NCBI RefSeq assembly: GCF_001889265.1
Contig: NZ_CP018151.1
Coordinates: forward strand, 3,556,318-3,620,317
DNA length: 64,000 bases
Reading direction: 5' to 3'
Source of the DNA: Microbacterium sp. 1.5R
GTDB taxonomy: Bacteria > Actinomycetota > Actinomycetes > Actinomycetales > Microbacteriaceae
Part shown: piece after piece, positions 54,977 through 63,682 of the stretch
How positions within the stretch are numbered: the stretch's first letter is position 1
Layout: each line of letters begins with the position of its first letter
The notes under the pieces: model-generated
The model's database searches: none
What the model was told of the DNA's origin: nothing
The model's input: the letters and a program-made list of their open reading frames with translations, nothing else
Position numbers and translations under genes: made by a program

Positions 54977-55945
54977 TCACGCCGGACCGTACCCCGATTC
55001 GCCCAGTTCACCGAGGATGCGGTTCAGATCCTGAATCGATGCGAAATCGATGATGACCTGGCCTTTTCGAGCGCCCAGCGACACCTTGACGCGAGTGTTG
55101 AGGCGATCCCCGAGGTTGCCGGCCACCTCGTCGAGGTACGCCCGTCGAGCGCCCGGAGTCGGCTTCGCCGTCCGGCCGGGTGCTGCGGGCTCCGTCTTCG
55201 CAGCGACCTCGGTCGCGCGCACCGACAGGTCCTCGTTCACGACCTTGTCGGCGAGACGCTGCATGGCCTCGGGTGACTCCAGGCTGAGGATCGCGCGAGC
55301 GTGTCCAGCCGTCAGCACCCCCGCCGCCACACGCTGCTGCACGGGAACGGGGAGCTTGAGCAGACGGATCGTATTGCTGATCTGAGGGCGCGACCGACCG
55401 ATCCGCGTGGCGAGCTCTTCCTGGGTGATCCCGAAGTCCTCGAGCAGCTGCTGGTATGCCGAGGCCTCTTCGAGCGGATTCAGCTCGGAGCGGTGCAGGT
55501 TCTCGAGCAGAGCATCGCGCAGGAGATCTTCGTCGGCAGTCTCGCGGACGATCGCCGGGATCTTCTCGAGGCCCGCCTCCCGCGCGGCGCGGGTGCGCCG
55601 CTCCCCCATGATCAGCTCATACTCGCCGTCGCTGTTCTTGCGAACGACCACCGGCTGCAGAACGCCGAACTCACGCACGCTGTGCACGAGCTCTGCGAGG
55701 TCCTCGGGATTGAAGTGCGTGCGCGGCTGACGCGGGTTCGGCACGATCTTCTGCGGATCGACCTCGACGAGGTGGATGCCGGGAACGACCTCGAGGTCGG
55801 CTTCTGCTGCGGGCTGGTCACTGGTCTGCTCCGTCGCCGGACGCAGATTGGCTCCGGGGAAGAACACATCCACGGGACGCTCGGACTGATCAGCCGTCGG
55901 GATGAGGGCTCCGATGCCCCGACCCAGTCCAGTGCGCTTCGCCAT
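54977..55945 (-). CDS. parB: Chromosome partitioning protein ParB
   Basis: A 322-aa CTP-dependent DNA clamp that loads at parS. It has the N-terminal KRTGLGRGIGALIP (ParA-interacting end), the CTPase motif GERRTRAAREAGL near residue 125-140, the helix-turn-helix TQEELATRIGRSRPQISN near 185, and a C-terminal dimerisation domain. Tandem ATGATG at the start overlaps the parA stop. The eight parS sites upstream are its expected targets. Confidence 0.96.
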   Translation of the reverse strand: MAKRTGLGRGIGALIPTADQSERPVDVFFPGANLRPATEQTSDQPAAEADLEVVPGIHLVEVDPQKIVPNPRQPRTHFNPEDLAELVHSVREFGVLQPVVVRKNSDGEYELIMGERRTRAAREAGLEKIPAIVRETADEDLLRDALLENLHRSELNPLEEASAYQQLLEDFGITQEELATRIGRSRPQISNTIRLLKLPVPVQQRVAAGVLTAGHARAILSLESPEAMQRLADKVVNEDLSVRATEVAAKTEPAAPGRTAKPTPGARRAYLDEVAGNLGDRLNTRVKVSLGARKGQVIIDFASIQDLNRILGELGESGYGPA

Positions 55946-56871
55946 CATTTCTCCTTGCTCTGCGTCGCCGTCCGCGACGCGATCTCGACAGCGGCCTCGC
56001 GATACGCGACGGCGCCGGCGGATTGCCCATCGTAGGCGATCACGGTCTGACCGAAACTCGGTGCTTCCGACACCCGCACGGAACGCGGGATGACGGTGTC
56101 GAGCACCTGTTCGGGGAAGTGTGTGCGGACCTCGTCCGCCACCTGCTGCGCGAGTCGCGTGCGTCCGTCGAACATCGTCAGCAGGATCGTGGAGAGGTGC
56201 AGTCCGGGATTCAGGTGCTTCTGGATCATCTGGATGCTGCCGAGCAGTTGACTCAGACCCTCGAGCGCGTAGTACTCGCACTGGATGGGGATGAAGACCT
56301 CGTTCGCCGCGGTGAAGGCGTTGATCGTGAGCAGCCCGAGCGACGGAGGGCAGTCGATGATGACGAAGTCCATACGGTTGTCGACGAGATACTCCTCGAG
56401 CGCACGTCGCAGTCGATGCTCCCGTGCGACCTGCGCGACGAGTTCGATCTCTGCGCCGGCGAGATGGATGGTGCTCGGTGCACAGAAGAGGTTCTCGTCC
56501 TCGGGACTCTGCTGCACGATGTCGGCGAGCGGGGTGTCTTCGATCAGGACGTCATAGACGCTCGGAGTCTCGGCGTTGTGCGGCACTCCGAGCGCGGTCG
56601 AGGCGTTGCCCTGAGGGTCCAGATCGACCACAAGGACCCGTGCGCCAAGACCCGCGAGTGCAGAGGCGACATTGACGGCGCTCGTCGTCTTACCGACGCC
56701 GCCCTTCTGGTTGGAGACCGTCAGGATGCGGGTGTCGCCGGCGAAGTCGATGGACACGGTCTCGAGTGCTCTGCGTCGTGCGGAGAGATCGGCGAGTTCC
56801 CGCGCGAGGGGCGTATCCATCCCGAAAGAGTCCTTCGGTGATGCCTTTTCGGGCTGTTTCACGTGAAACAT
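55945..56871 (-). CDS. parA: Chromosome partitioning ATPase ParA
   Basis: A 308-aa Walker-type ATPase that segregates origins with ParB. It has the deviant Walker A KGGVGKTT near residue 55-62, VVDLDPQGNAST and FVIIDCPPSLGLLT. The ATG at 56871 lies inside a parS site, so the protein begins MFHVKQ; AAAGGAG sits just upstream. An alternative ATG at 56820 (MDTPLARELA) would put parS in the leader. parA and parB overlap. Confidence 0.95.
   Translation of the reverse strand: MFHVKQPEKASPKDSFGMDTPLARELADLSARRRALETVSIDFAGDTRILTVSNQKGGVGKTTSAVNVASALAGLGARVLVVDLDPQGNASTALGVPHNAETPSVYDVLIEDTPLADIVQQSPEDENLFCAPSTIHLAGAEIELVAQVAREHRLRRALEEYLVDNRMDFVIIDCPPSLGLLTINAFTAANEVFIPIQCEYYALEGLSQLLGSIQMIQKHLNPGLHLSTILLTMFDGRTRLAQQVADEVRTHFPEQVLDTVIPRSVRVSEAPSFGQTVIAYDGQSAGAVAYREAAVEIASRTATQSKEK
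56855..56870. other. parS site 1 (overlaps parA start)
   Basis: TGTTTCACGTGAAACA, a perfect 16-bp match to the ParB-binding consensus. It supplies the first codons of parA. Confidence 0.93.
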
Positions 56872-57406
56872 CCACTCCTTTCGGGGCCGTGTTCCACTCT
56901 AATCGCTGCGGCAGACGTTGCCTTCTCGAATCCTTCCTGAGTCGTGCAGGCCGGTGATAACTCGTCCGGACGTGCCGTTGCGGAGAGAATGGCACTTTCG
57001 CCTTCTGGCCTGGGTGTTCATTGTGCCGTTGAACGTCCTGACGCACCGGAGATAGGGCTACACGCATGGAGGGACGACGTCCACGCACTGCACCATCTGT
57101 CGCGCCGGCGACCAGTTCGTGTCGGTGGTTGCACGGGCGTGAGGAGAGCAGGTGTCTCTGTCCTCGGCCCACACGGATGTCGCGCCCTCTGTGAAAGAGG
57201 CTGCCCGCTAGCGGCTTACGGGACTCAACGAGCCTCCGTCGCTGACGCCCCTCGTTTCGGGGAGACCGACCGGTCACAAAGGACTCGTCAGCATCCTTCA
57301 CACCACTATCGCGTGGAACCGGATCCTCCCGTGTGCGCCGAGGTCCGTGGTGACGGTCGACAGCCGCATAGTTTCACGTGAAACATCTGACGCATATCGG
57401 CCTCGA
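56872..57406. other. Non-coding gap between parA and the P-loop gene
   Basis: 535 nt of less GC-rich DNA without a convincing ORF on either strand. It holds parS site 2 and must hold the parAB promoter close to 56880-56950. Nothing else recognised. Confidence 0.6.
57370..57385. other. parS site 2
   Basis: The full 14-bp core GTTTCACGTGAAAC is present; the outermost left base is A instead of T. It lies 22 nt past the stop of the P-loop gene, between that gene and parA. Confidence 0.9.
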
Positions 57407-57850
57407 TCAAGATCGTAGGAGCTGCTCGATCCGGTCGACGACGGCGGTCAGCGGTTGAGTTGCGTCGATCTCGGACGTGCATGTCGCCCGCAGTAGCGGC
57501 TCCACGGTCTCGAGGTTCGTGCGAATCTCGTCTTGCTGCACCGTCGTCGAGCCGTAGGGATTCGAAGAGCGCCGACGAACACGATCGAGCATCACCGAAA
57601 TAGGCGCTGACAGGAGCACCACATGGTCGAATCGGTCGTAGAAGGCACCCTGATTCGACACCGTGCCAGACACGATGACTTCGGTGCTCTCCCCGAGTAG
57701 CGCACCCATCAAGACCTCGTCCCACAGTCCCGACTCGGCTGTCCATGGTCCATAATCGGTGTCGACGACGGAGTATCCCCGCTCCCCCAGTACCTGCAGC
57801 GCGCTGGACTTGCCGACGCCAGACATCCCAGTGATGAGCATGCGCACCAT
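57407..57850 (-). CDS. P-loop NTPase/kinase-like protein
   Basis: A 147-aa protein with Walker A GMSGVGKSSALQVL (near residues 7-20) and the size and layout of small nucleoside- or shikimate-kinase-like ATP-binding proteins (DTDYGPW after the second strand, LLSAPISVMLDRVRRR in the lid region). The ATG at 57850 is preceded by GGTGA; an in-frame ATG at 57883 lies inside parS site 3. It is the only likely gene between parA and rsmG. Substrate unknown; no evidence for a partition role. Confidence 0.75.
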   Translation of the reverse strand: MVRMLITGMSGVGKSSALQVLGERGYSVVDTDYGPWTAESGLWDEVLMGALLGESTEVIVSGTVSNQGAFYDRFDHVVLLSAPISVMLDRVRRRSSNPYGSTTVQQDEIRTNLETVEPLLRATCTSEIDATQPLTAVVDRIEQLLRS

Positions 57851-57866
57851 GCATTCACCATATCGA

Positions 57867-57882
57867 TGTTTCACGTGGAACA
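57867..57882. other. parS site 3 (variant)
   Basis: Reads TGTTCCACGTGAAACA on the minus strand, the allowed C variant of the consensus. It lies just upstream of the P-loop gene start. Confidence 0.88.
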
Positions 57883-58278
57883 TCGCCGACGTGAGTGACA
57901 GGAGCGTTCTACCCGGACCGCGTGCAGGCGGACGAAATTGCCTCCGCGTCCAGAGCTGCTCCGGCTAGCCGAGCGGTAGCAGGCCCCCACTCTTGCTTCG
58001 GGTTCTACGCTGGCTCGAGCCGGTGCATCACCGTGAGCGGCGAGGGGCTTCACTCCGCTGCGTAATCGCCTGCGCTCATTGCCTCAGGGTCGTCTCACCA
58101 GTGAACCTCACCCCCGAGGTCACCCACGCGCGAATCACCTAGTCGTCACAGACGCATCGTGCACGCCACGCACGGCTTCAGACAGCCCAGCCACGTCGAT
58201 TGACGAAGGGTAGCGCCGTAGTCACGTGGGACCGACCTTTCGGGTGGAGCCCCACCCATCTCATCGCGAGTCCTACGG

Positions 58279-58294
58279 TGTTTCACGTGAAACA
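58279..58294. other. parS site 4
   Basis: Perfect 16-bp parS palindrome in non-coding DNA. Confidence 0.93.
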
Positions 58295-58493
58295 TCTGCT
58301 CAGACGGACCCGACAGAATTACGTCGTGCGCATGCTGCACAGCTATCAAGGATTGGGCCAAGGCGCGTCGACGGCCTCGGCTCCTCGCTGCAAGCATCGC
58401 TCTAGAGTCAGCTCGCCCGCCTTGGGTCCGGTGAGGATCTAGTGCGTGGCGTCGATCCGCAAAGGAACCGCAGGCGCGAAACACCACTCACGG

Positions 58494-58509
58494 TGTTTCA
58501 CGTGAAACG
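58494..58509. other. parS site 5
   Basis: Complete 14-bp core; the outer right base is G instead of A. It lies in non-coding DNA 215 nt from site 4. Confidence 0.9.
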
Positions 58510-59117
58510 TTCGTCTACTGCGTCCCGTCTGCTCTTCCCTTGCGCCATACTGACGGCAAGTCAGCACGAGCCACGCCCACCGGCTGGCCACGGTTGCCGA
58601 GCTCGGGTGGTGCACGGATCCGCCCCTGAACTGGGGTTTATCCGAGAACCCCGCCCGCGACCGCCGCAGCAGACCTCGGGGTGCACCTCGCTGGCATCCG
58701 CAGCAGGGGCATCAGCAACGACCGCGTGCGTCCCATTGCGGGTAGCCCTCCAGAGCGCTGCTGCTCGGGCTCTCGGTGCGACACCGAGCCTCGCGCCTGC
58801 TCACGATTTCTATCGTTCAAACCGGGGACCGCCGCTTCTCGGGCCAAGAATCCCCGCGCCTTCGAGACGCCCGATGACTCGTCACATCAATGAGCTAGCG
58901 ACTGTCTCGCGAGCGGGGCTTCGCAAACTACTCACTGGGATCGTGACGCGATCACTAGTCTTTGAAACCGTCCACCCGACGGTGTACGGGCACCCAGCAA
59001 CGACGCGCCACTAGCGCGCCCTCAATCGCCCACGTCGCGGCCGGCCCCGAGACCCTCCCCCTGTTCCTGCTATCGCGCGGTCGCGATCATCCGAAGCCAT
59101 CACGACCCGCCGCTCGA

Positions 59118-59133
59118 TGTTTCACGTGAAACA
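59118..59133. other. parS site 6
   Basis: Perfect 16-bp parS palindrome in non-coding DNA. Confidence 0.93.
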
Positions 59134-59516
59134 CTTGTGCCTGCCGCATAGCGCGACGCGGTCGGCCCGAGGAAAGACGTCCATTCGCGCCAGGAAGGCT
59201 TGTCACTCACTCAAGCCATGCTGCGAAGAACCCCGGTAAGACTGAGCAGGGTGGTGCCAGGTCACCATGTCGTCCGGATGTTTTCAGCGGTAGCAGGGCA
59301 GGGCTGCTGCCTGACCGGTTCCGCCGCGATGCCCCGAGTGAAAGTTCCAGTTATGTTCGGCCGCCCCACCACGCCTGGAGCAGACGGTCCCGCTCCTCGG
59401 CGCCATGATCTGGTTGTCAGCTCGCAACGCTCCCCCGGCGGATGGTGTGGACCGGGATGACACCCGTAGCCACGCCAAGGGCACCGCGATCCGTTCCGTG
59501 GCAGCGACACAACGAT

Positions 59517-59532
59517 TGTTTCACGTGAAACA
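59517..59532. other. parS site 7
   Basis: Perfect 16-bp parS palindrome in non-coding DNA. Confidence 0.93.
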
Positions 59533-59633
59533 TACGACTCCCGGCGGACCCGCGCCCCGGTCCACGAGCTCTGAGCGCCACACGTGCGCTCCACCACGCG
59601 CGGACCCCACTCAGTGGTCAGAACGCCCAACAG

Positions 59634-59664
59634 ACGGCACACGGCACACGGCACACGGCACACG
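59634..59664. repeat. Tandem 7-bp repeat, four copies
   Basis: ACGGCAC repeated four times without change (59634-59661), followed by a partial ACG. Confidence 0.9.
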
Positions 59665-59721
59665 TCCGAGTAGCGCAGGTCAGATCACGAGAGCGCAGAT
59701 CAGAACAGGAGAGATCACTGC

Positions 59722-59745
59722 AGACCGCACGGTGTAGTGCGGTCT
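59722..59745. repeat. Perfect hairpin in non-coding DNA
   Basis: AGACCGCAC/GTGCGGTCT, a 9-bp stem with a 6-nt loop, in the gene-poor region. It could be a terminator of an unseen transcript or a structural element. Confidence 0.55.
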
Positions 59746-59990
59746 AGGGCAGTTCAGTGAGGTGAAGTCCGCTGCTGTGAAGTGACGTGGGTCGAAAAGC
59801 AAAGATCCAGGCCCGGCGCTAAGAAGAAGGGATGCTCGCAGCACTGCTCCCCAGCGCAGCGACGAGCATCGCAGCGCACAGTAGCCGTCCGCAGTGCCTC
59901 GAAGTGCGGCTGAGTGGCACAGATCAGACCAGCGAGCGCAACGCCCTCGTGACCCGGACCACCGCAAGTTGTCGGCGGAATCCCTTCACC

Positions 59991-60020
59991 CCACCTCGGC
60001 CCACCTCGGGCCGCCTCGGC
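59991..60020. repeat. Three tandem 10-bp units
   Basis: CCACCTCGGC, CCACCTCGGG and CCGCCTCGGC in direct succession, 29 nt before parS site 8. Confidence 0.7.
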
Positions 60021-60048
60021 TTGCCCCCGCATGGCAGTCGACCATCCA

Positions 60049-60064
60049 TGTTTCACGTGAAACA
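60049..60064. other. parS site 8
   Basis: Perfect 16-bp parS palindrome, the last before rsmG. Confidence 0.93.
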
Positions 60065-60626
60065 TCGTCAGGACCCCCGGTCGTTCCCAGAGGGGCGAAC
60101 ACTCTCGCTTACGAGCACACGGGGACAGACCCATTCCGGATTCCGACACCGGACACGTCTGCTGTGAAGCCTGATCTGTCGTGCCACACGCCCACGTTCC
60201 GTTACCACCGACCGTGATCCCGGGACAGTCTTTGACGGCGAGGGCAGAGTGCCGGCGGCTATCCGGCACTGCTGACCGTATCCAGCAGCGCTTGAGTGCC
60301 TCGTCACGTCGCAACGGAGCTCCCACACAAGTGCACGACCAGGGTCGGAAGAAAACCCTTCTCATCAGCCATAAACTCGAATCGTGGCACGATCGTCGAG
60401 GGACTCTACCGGCCTCGCGCGGTGACCAGGTCCGGCTCAACCGGACGAGCCCCCGACAAAAGACTCATATGCTGCAGAGGCAGATCACAACAGTGCCTGG
60501 CCCATGACCACCGTGCGTGGCCAAGTCACCCACCACCTGCGCTCTAGCGCGCGGGTACATCTCGAACGCGGAATGTAGGTCCATCCCCCGACGGAGGTCA
60601 GCTTCCTAAGCCGCGGCATCGACCTG

Positions 60627-61247
60627 TCAGCGGACGACTGCCCTCACCACGCGGGTCGTCTCGGGCAGTACGTTCTCGCCGAGAGTCTCGACGCGGACGT
60701 CCGACAGGCGGAACTTCTTGATCTGCTTCTGCGCTGCTTCGATCTCGTTGGCGGCATTCATTCCCTTGAGAAGGGTGAGTTCGCCTCCATCACGCACGAG
60801 CGGAGCGGTGAGCGGGATCAGCGTCTTCAGAGCACTGACCGCACGAGCTGTCACGACGTCGAAGCTCGCAGGAGTCACCTCCTCGGCACGCGCGCGCAGA
60901 ACTTCGACATTGGTGAGCTTCAGCTCGGCGACCTGCTCGTTCAGCCAGATCACCCGGCGCTCCATCGGCTCGACGAGCGTCCAGTGCACATCAGGTCGCG
61001 CGATCGCGAGGACGATACCGGGCAGCCCCGCACCCGAACCGATGTCCGCGACTGAACCGTGGAACAACGGGGCGGCGATGACACTGTTCAAGATGTGCCG
61101 GGACCACAAACGCGGGAGCTCGAGAGGACCGATGAGTCCTCGCTCCTCGCCATGCTGAGCGAGAGCCCCCGTGAACTGCCGGGCCAGCTCGATCCGATCG
61201 CCGAAAAGATCGACCGCCACCGACGGTTCGATCTCCAGGTCACTCAC
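60627..61247 (-). CDS. rsmG: 16S rRNA (guanine-N7) methyltransferase RsmG
   Basis: A 206-aa SAM-dependent enzyme that methylates G527 of 16S rRNA. The SAM motif VADIGSGAGLPGIVLA lies near residues 66-81, preceded by LPRLWSRHILNSV. The GTG at 61247 is chosen for AGGA upstream; longer in-frame starts run into the gap before jag. Separation of rsmG from parA by nearly 4 kb is unusual. Confidence 0.95.
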   Translation of the reverse strand: MSDLEIEPSVAVDLFGDRIELARQFTGALAQHGEERGLIGPLELPRLWSRHILNSVIAAPLFHGSVADIGSGAGLPGIVLAIARPDVHWTLVEPMERRVIWLNEQVAELKLTNVEVLRARAEEVTPASFDVVTARAVSALKTLIPLTAPLVRDGGELTLLKGMNAANEIEAAQKQIKKFRLSDVRVETLGENVLPETTRVVRAVVR

Positions 61248-61284
61248 GACAGCATCCTGCTGGCCTGACGTCGCATGTGAGACG

Positions 61285-61779
61285 TCAACGACGACGCAGA
61301 ACAGTGTGGCGGTCGGCACCCTCGCCGTAGGACTCGGACACGAGACCCTGATCAGCCGCGATGTCGTGCACCAGCTTGCGCTCATAGCTGGACATGGCGG
61401 GCAGCGACGCCTGGGTCGCTCCATCGTCGAGCTTGGCTGCGGCGGCGTTCACGAGCGTCTCAAGCTGACGGCGGCGCGCATCGCGCGATCCGCCCACATC
61501 GAGGATCAATCGCGAGAACGAACCCGTCTTGCTCTGGACCGCAAGACGCGTGAGCTCCTGAAGCGCCTGCACCGTGTCGGGTGCAGACAGAAGCGCCAGT
61601 CCGTCTCCCTCAGCCTCGACCGAGACATATGCGCGGCCCTGCCGCACGTCGAGGTTGAGGTCCCCATCGATGTCGGCGATGTCGAGCAGCTCTTCGAGGT
61701 AGTCAGCGGCGACGTCGCCCTCGTTCTCGAGTTCTGCGACCGTGGGCTCCACGGTCTCGGTCACGTTGTCGGTCGTCAC
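61285..61779 (-). CDS. jag: KH/R3H RNA-binding protein Jag (KhpB)
   Basis: A 164-aa RNA-binding protein. A KH-type domain in the middle (LNLDVRQGRAYVSVEAEGDG onward) is followed by a C-terminal R3H domain (LPAMSSYERKLVHDIAA). It lacks the N-terminal Jag domain of Firmicutes, as usual in actinobacteria. GTG start overlapping the yidC stop (GTGA). Involved in cell-envelope and division control in other bacteria. Confidence 0.93.
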   Translation of the reverse strand: MTTDNVTETVEPTVAELENEGDVAADYLEELLDIADIDGDLNLDVRQGRAYVSVEAEGDGLALLSAPDTVQALQELTRLAVQSKTGSFSRLILDVGGSRDARRRQLETLVNAAAAKLDDGATQASLPAMSSYERKLVHDIAADQGLVSESYGEGADRHTVLRRR

Positions 61780-62846
61780 GAACCGCTCCCCTTCTTCTTC
61801 GAACGCTTCTTGCCCACCGGCTGCTGACGCTTGGGGGCCTGCGCCTTCGCGCGCTCCGCCTCTTCGAGCAGACGCTGCTGCTCTGCTTCGTATGCCGCCA
61901 TCGGGACGACCTTGCCCGAGGCGTCGATCGCCTTGCCCTTGCGAGCAAGACGCTCTTCACGAGCCTTCGCAGCCTCAGATCCGGGAGTCGGCATCTCACG
62001 GATGACGAGGAACTGCTGTCCCATGGTCCAGAGGTTCGAGATGAACCAGTAGACGACCACGCCGAGCGGGAAGAAGATGCCCGAGAAGATGAAGCCGAGA
62101 GGCAGCACGTAGAGCATGATCTTCTGCATCTGGTACGCCTGGCCGGTCTTGGCTTCGGGCGACAGGTTCTTCGAGATGATCTGCAGCTGCGTGAAGAACT
62201 GCGACGCGATCATGAGCACGACGAGCGTGACCAGGATGATGATCGCTGTGGTGTTCCCTGCGTCGACCGCGTTCCCCAGCGTCTCGTGCAGCGATGCGAC
62301 ACCGAAGAGCTCGGCGTTGTAGAACTGCTCGGTGAGCTCGGCGTTCAGCAGACCGACGCCTCCGACACCCAGGTTGTGGTGCTTCGAGACGTCGCTCAGA
62401 ACGCTGAACAGCGAGAAGAAGATGGGCATCTGCACAAGAAGCGGAAGACAGCTCGACATCGGCGTCGTGCCGTGCTTCTTGTAGAGCGCCATCGTCTCGC
62501 GGCTCATGGCCTCGCGAGAGAGCTGATCCTTCTTACCCCGGTACTTCTCTTGAACTTTTCGCAGCTCAGGAGCAATTTCCATCATCTTTCGCTGGCTCTT
62601 GATCTGCTTCACGAAGAGCGGGATCAGGGCAGCACGGACCACGATCACGAGACCGACGATCGACAGCACCCAGGTCAGACCGGATGCGGCAGGAAGACCG
62701 ACGGCCGTGAACAGCCAGTGCCAGGCGACGAGCACGAGCTCGACGACCCACTTGAGGGGCCAGAGGATGGTTCCGATCAGATCGAAGCCGCCGGAGGCAG
62801 GCTCCGGCGAGGGTGTTGCGCTGGCGAGCAGAAGGTCAAGACCCAC
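61776..62846 (-). CDS. yidC: Membrane protein insertase YidC
   Basis: A 356-aa insertase with the conserved hydrophobic core of five helices. It starts near LWPLKWVVELVLVAWHWLF, has MSSCLPLLVQMPIFFSLFSV near residue 130-150, and ends in a Lys/Arg-rich cytoplasmic tail (KKRSKKK). No large periplasmic domain, as in Gram-positive YidC. Overlaps jag by 4 nt; 3 nt after yidD. Confidence 0.96.
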   Translation of the reverse strand: MGLDLLLASATPSPEPASGGFDLIGTILWPLKWVVELVLVAWHWLFTAVGLPAASGLTWVLSIVGLVIVVRAALIPLFVKQIKSQRKMMEIAPELRKVQEKYRGKKDQLSREAMSRETMALYKKHGTTPMSSCLPLLVQMPIFFSLFSVLSDVSKHHNLGVGGVGLLNAELTEQFYNAELFGVASLHETLGNAVDAGNTTAIIILVTLVVLMIASQFFTQLQIISKNLSPEAKTGQAYQMQKIMLYVLPLGFIFSGIFFPLGVVVYWFISNLWTMGQQFLVIREMPTPGSEAAKAREERLARKGKAIDASGKVVPMAAYEAEQQRLLEEAERAKAQAPKRQQPVGKKRSKKKGSGS

Positions 62847-62849
62847 CGA

Positions 62850-63200
62850 TCAATCCTTTCGGGCAGGGACGACGAAACCGTGAGCGGTCAGGTCATAACG
62901 GAAGTGTTCGTGCGGACGGACGTCATCGACGCCGCCGTGGCTCCAGGGATTGCAACGAACGATGCGCCACGCCGAGAGCGCCGCTCCCCGCACTGCGCCG
63001 TGCTGTTGCACCGCACCTACAGCGTAAGCGGAACAAGATGGGTAATAGGCGCAGACATCTCCATACATCGGGGAGATCACCTTGCGGTACCCGGCGAGGA
63101 GCCCCAGGACGAGATTCCGGGGGATCAGCGGGATGCTGCGGATCGCGTCACCGGCATGAAGCTGAGCGGAGCCGATCGAGGATGCCGGAAGAGCGGTCAT
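62850..63200 (-). CDS. yidD: Membrane protein insertion efficiency factor YidD
   Basis: A 116-aa peripheral membrane protein assisting YidC. Conserved segments are YRKVISPMYGDVCAYYPSCS (residues 38-57) and WRIVRCNPWSHGGVDDV. The ATG overlaps the rnpA stop (ATGA). Confidence 0.95.
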   Translation of the reverse strand: MTALPASSIGSAQLHAGDAIRSIPLIPRNLVLGLLAGYRKVISPMYGDVCAYYPSCSAYAVGAVQQHGAVRGAALSAWRIVRCNPWSHGGVDDVRPHEHFRYDLTAHGFVVPARKD

Positions 63201-63538
63201 GGCCGCTGCCCGAGACGATCCAGACACCGGTTCACGTCCGCACTCAGCTCGGCGTAGGTCGCGGTCGCGGATGCAGGAAGGGCACGGATGACGACATCCG
63301 TGCCCTCGGGGACCCGCGTCAGCGCGTCCGCACACACGGCTTTGAGTCGCCGGCGCACGGTGTTGCGCACCACAGCGGTGCCCACCTGCTTGCTGATGAT
63401 GAATCCGAACCTCGCGGCTCTGCTCTCGCCCGTCGTCAGCATCGAGGTGACGACCTTGGCTCCGCCACAACGGGATCCGCGTCGAACGACCAGTCGATAG
63501 TCGCTCCCGCGGGTCACACGATACGGGCGGGCGAGCAC
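63197..63538 (-). CDS. rnpA: Ribonuclease P protein component
   Basis: A 113-aa basic protein that assists RNase P RNA in tRNA 5' processing. It has the conserved RNR-type segment VVRNTVRRRLKAV near residues 54-66 and FGFIISKQVG before it. GTG start, 6 nt after the rpmH stop. Confidence 0.96.
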   Translation of the reverse strand: MLARPYRVTRGSDYRLVVRRGSRCGGAKVVTSMLTTGESRAARFGFIISKQVGTAVVRNTVRRRLKAVCADALTRVPEGTDVVIRALPASATATYAELSADVNRCLDRLGQRP

Positions 63539-63544
63539 AGCGAT

Positions 63545-63682
63545 CTACGCGGAGAGCTCGGTGCGGCCCTTCGCGCGACGAGCCGAAAGGATCGCGCGGC
63601 CGGCGCGGGTACGCATACGAAGACGGAAGCCGTGCTTCTTGGCGCGACGACGGTTGTTGGGCTGGAAGGTGCGCTTGCTCAT
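63545..63682 (-). CDS. rpmH: 50S ribosomal protein L34
   Basis: A 45-aa very basic ribosomal protein, below the usual ORF length cut-off. It begins [19 protein letters not shown] and ends [11 protein letters not shown]. First gene of the rpmH-rnpA-yidD-yidC-jag unit leading away from oriC. A TTGACT word at 63760-63755 (minus strand) could be part of its promoter. Confidence 0.97.
   Translation of the reverse strand: MSKRTFQPNNRRRAKKHGFRLRMRTRAGRAILSARRAKGRTELSA

Larger units (their letters stand above)
57851..60626. other. Gene-poor centromere-like region
   Basis: About 2.8 kb without a convincing gene. The ORFs present have no family features, are Arg/Pro/Ser-rich and read through parS sites. 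GC looks lower than in flanking genes. It holds six parS sites (3 to 8), a 7-bp tandem repeat (59634-59661), a perfect hairpin (59722-59745) and a 10-bp triple repeat (59991-60020). Confidence 0.7.

Noticed and set aside
57961-58023. tRNA-like stretch: CCGGCT/AGCCGG ends with GAGCGGTAGC and GGTTCTACGC inside
   Set aside because: Only 63 nt long, and the inner arms do not fold into D, anticodon and T stems. Treated as chance.
58442-59014. 190-codon ORF in the gene-poor region
   Set aside because: Runs through parS site 5, has no family features and low-complexity composition.
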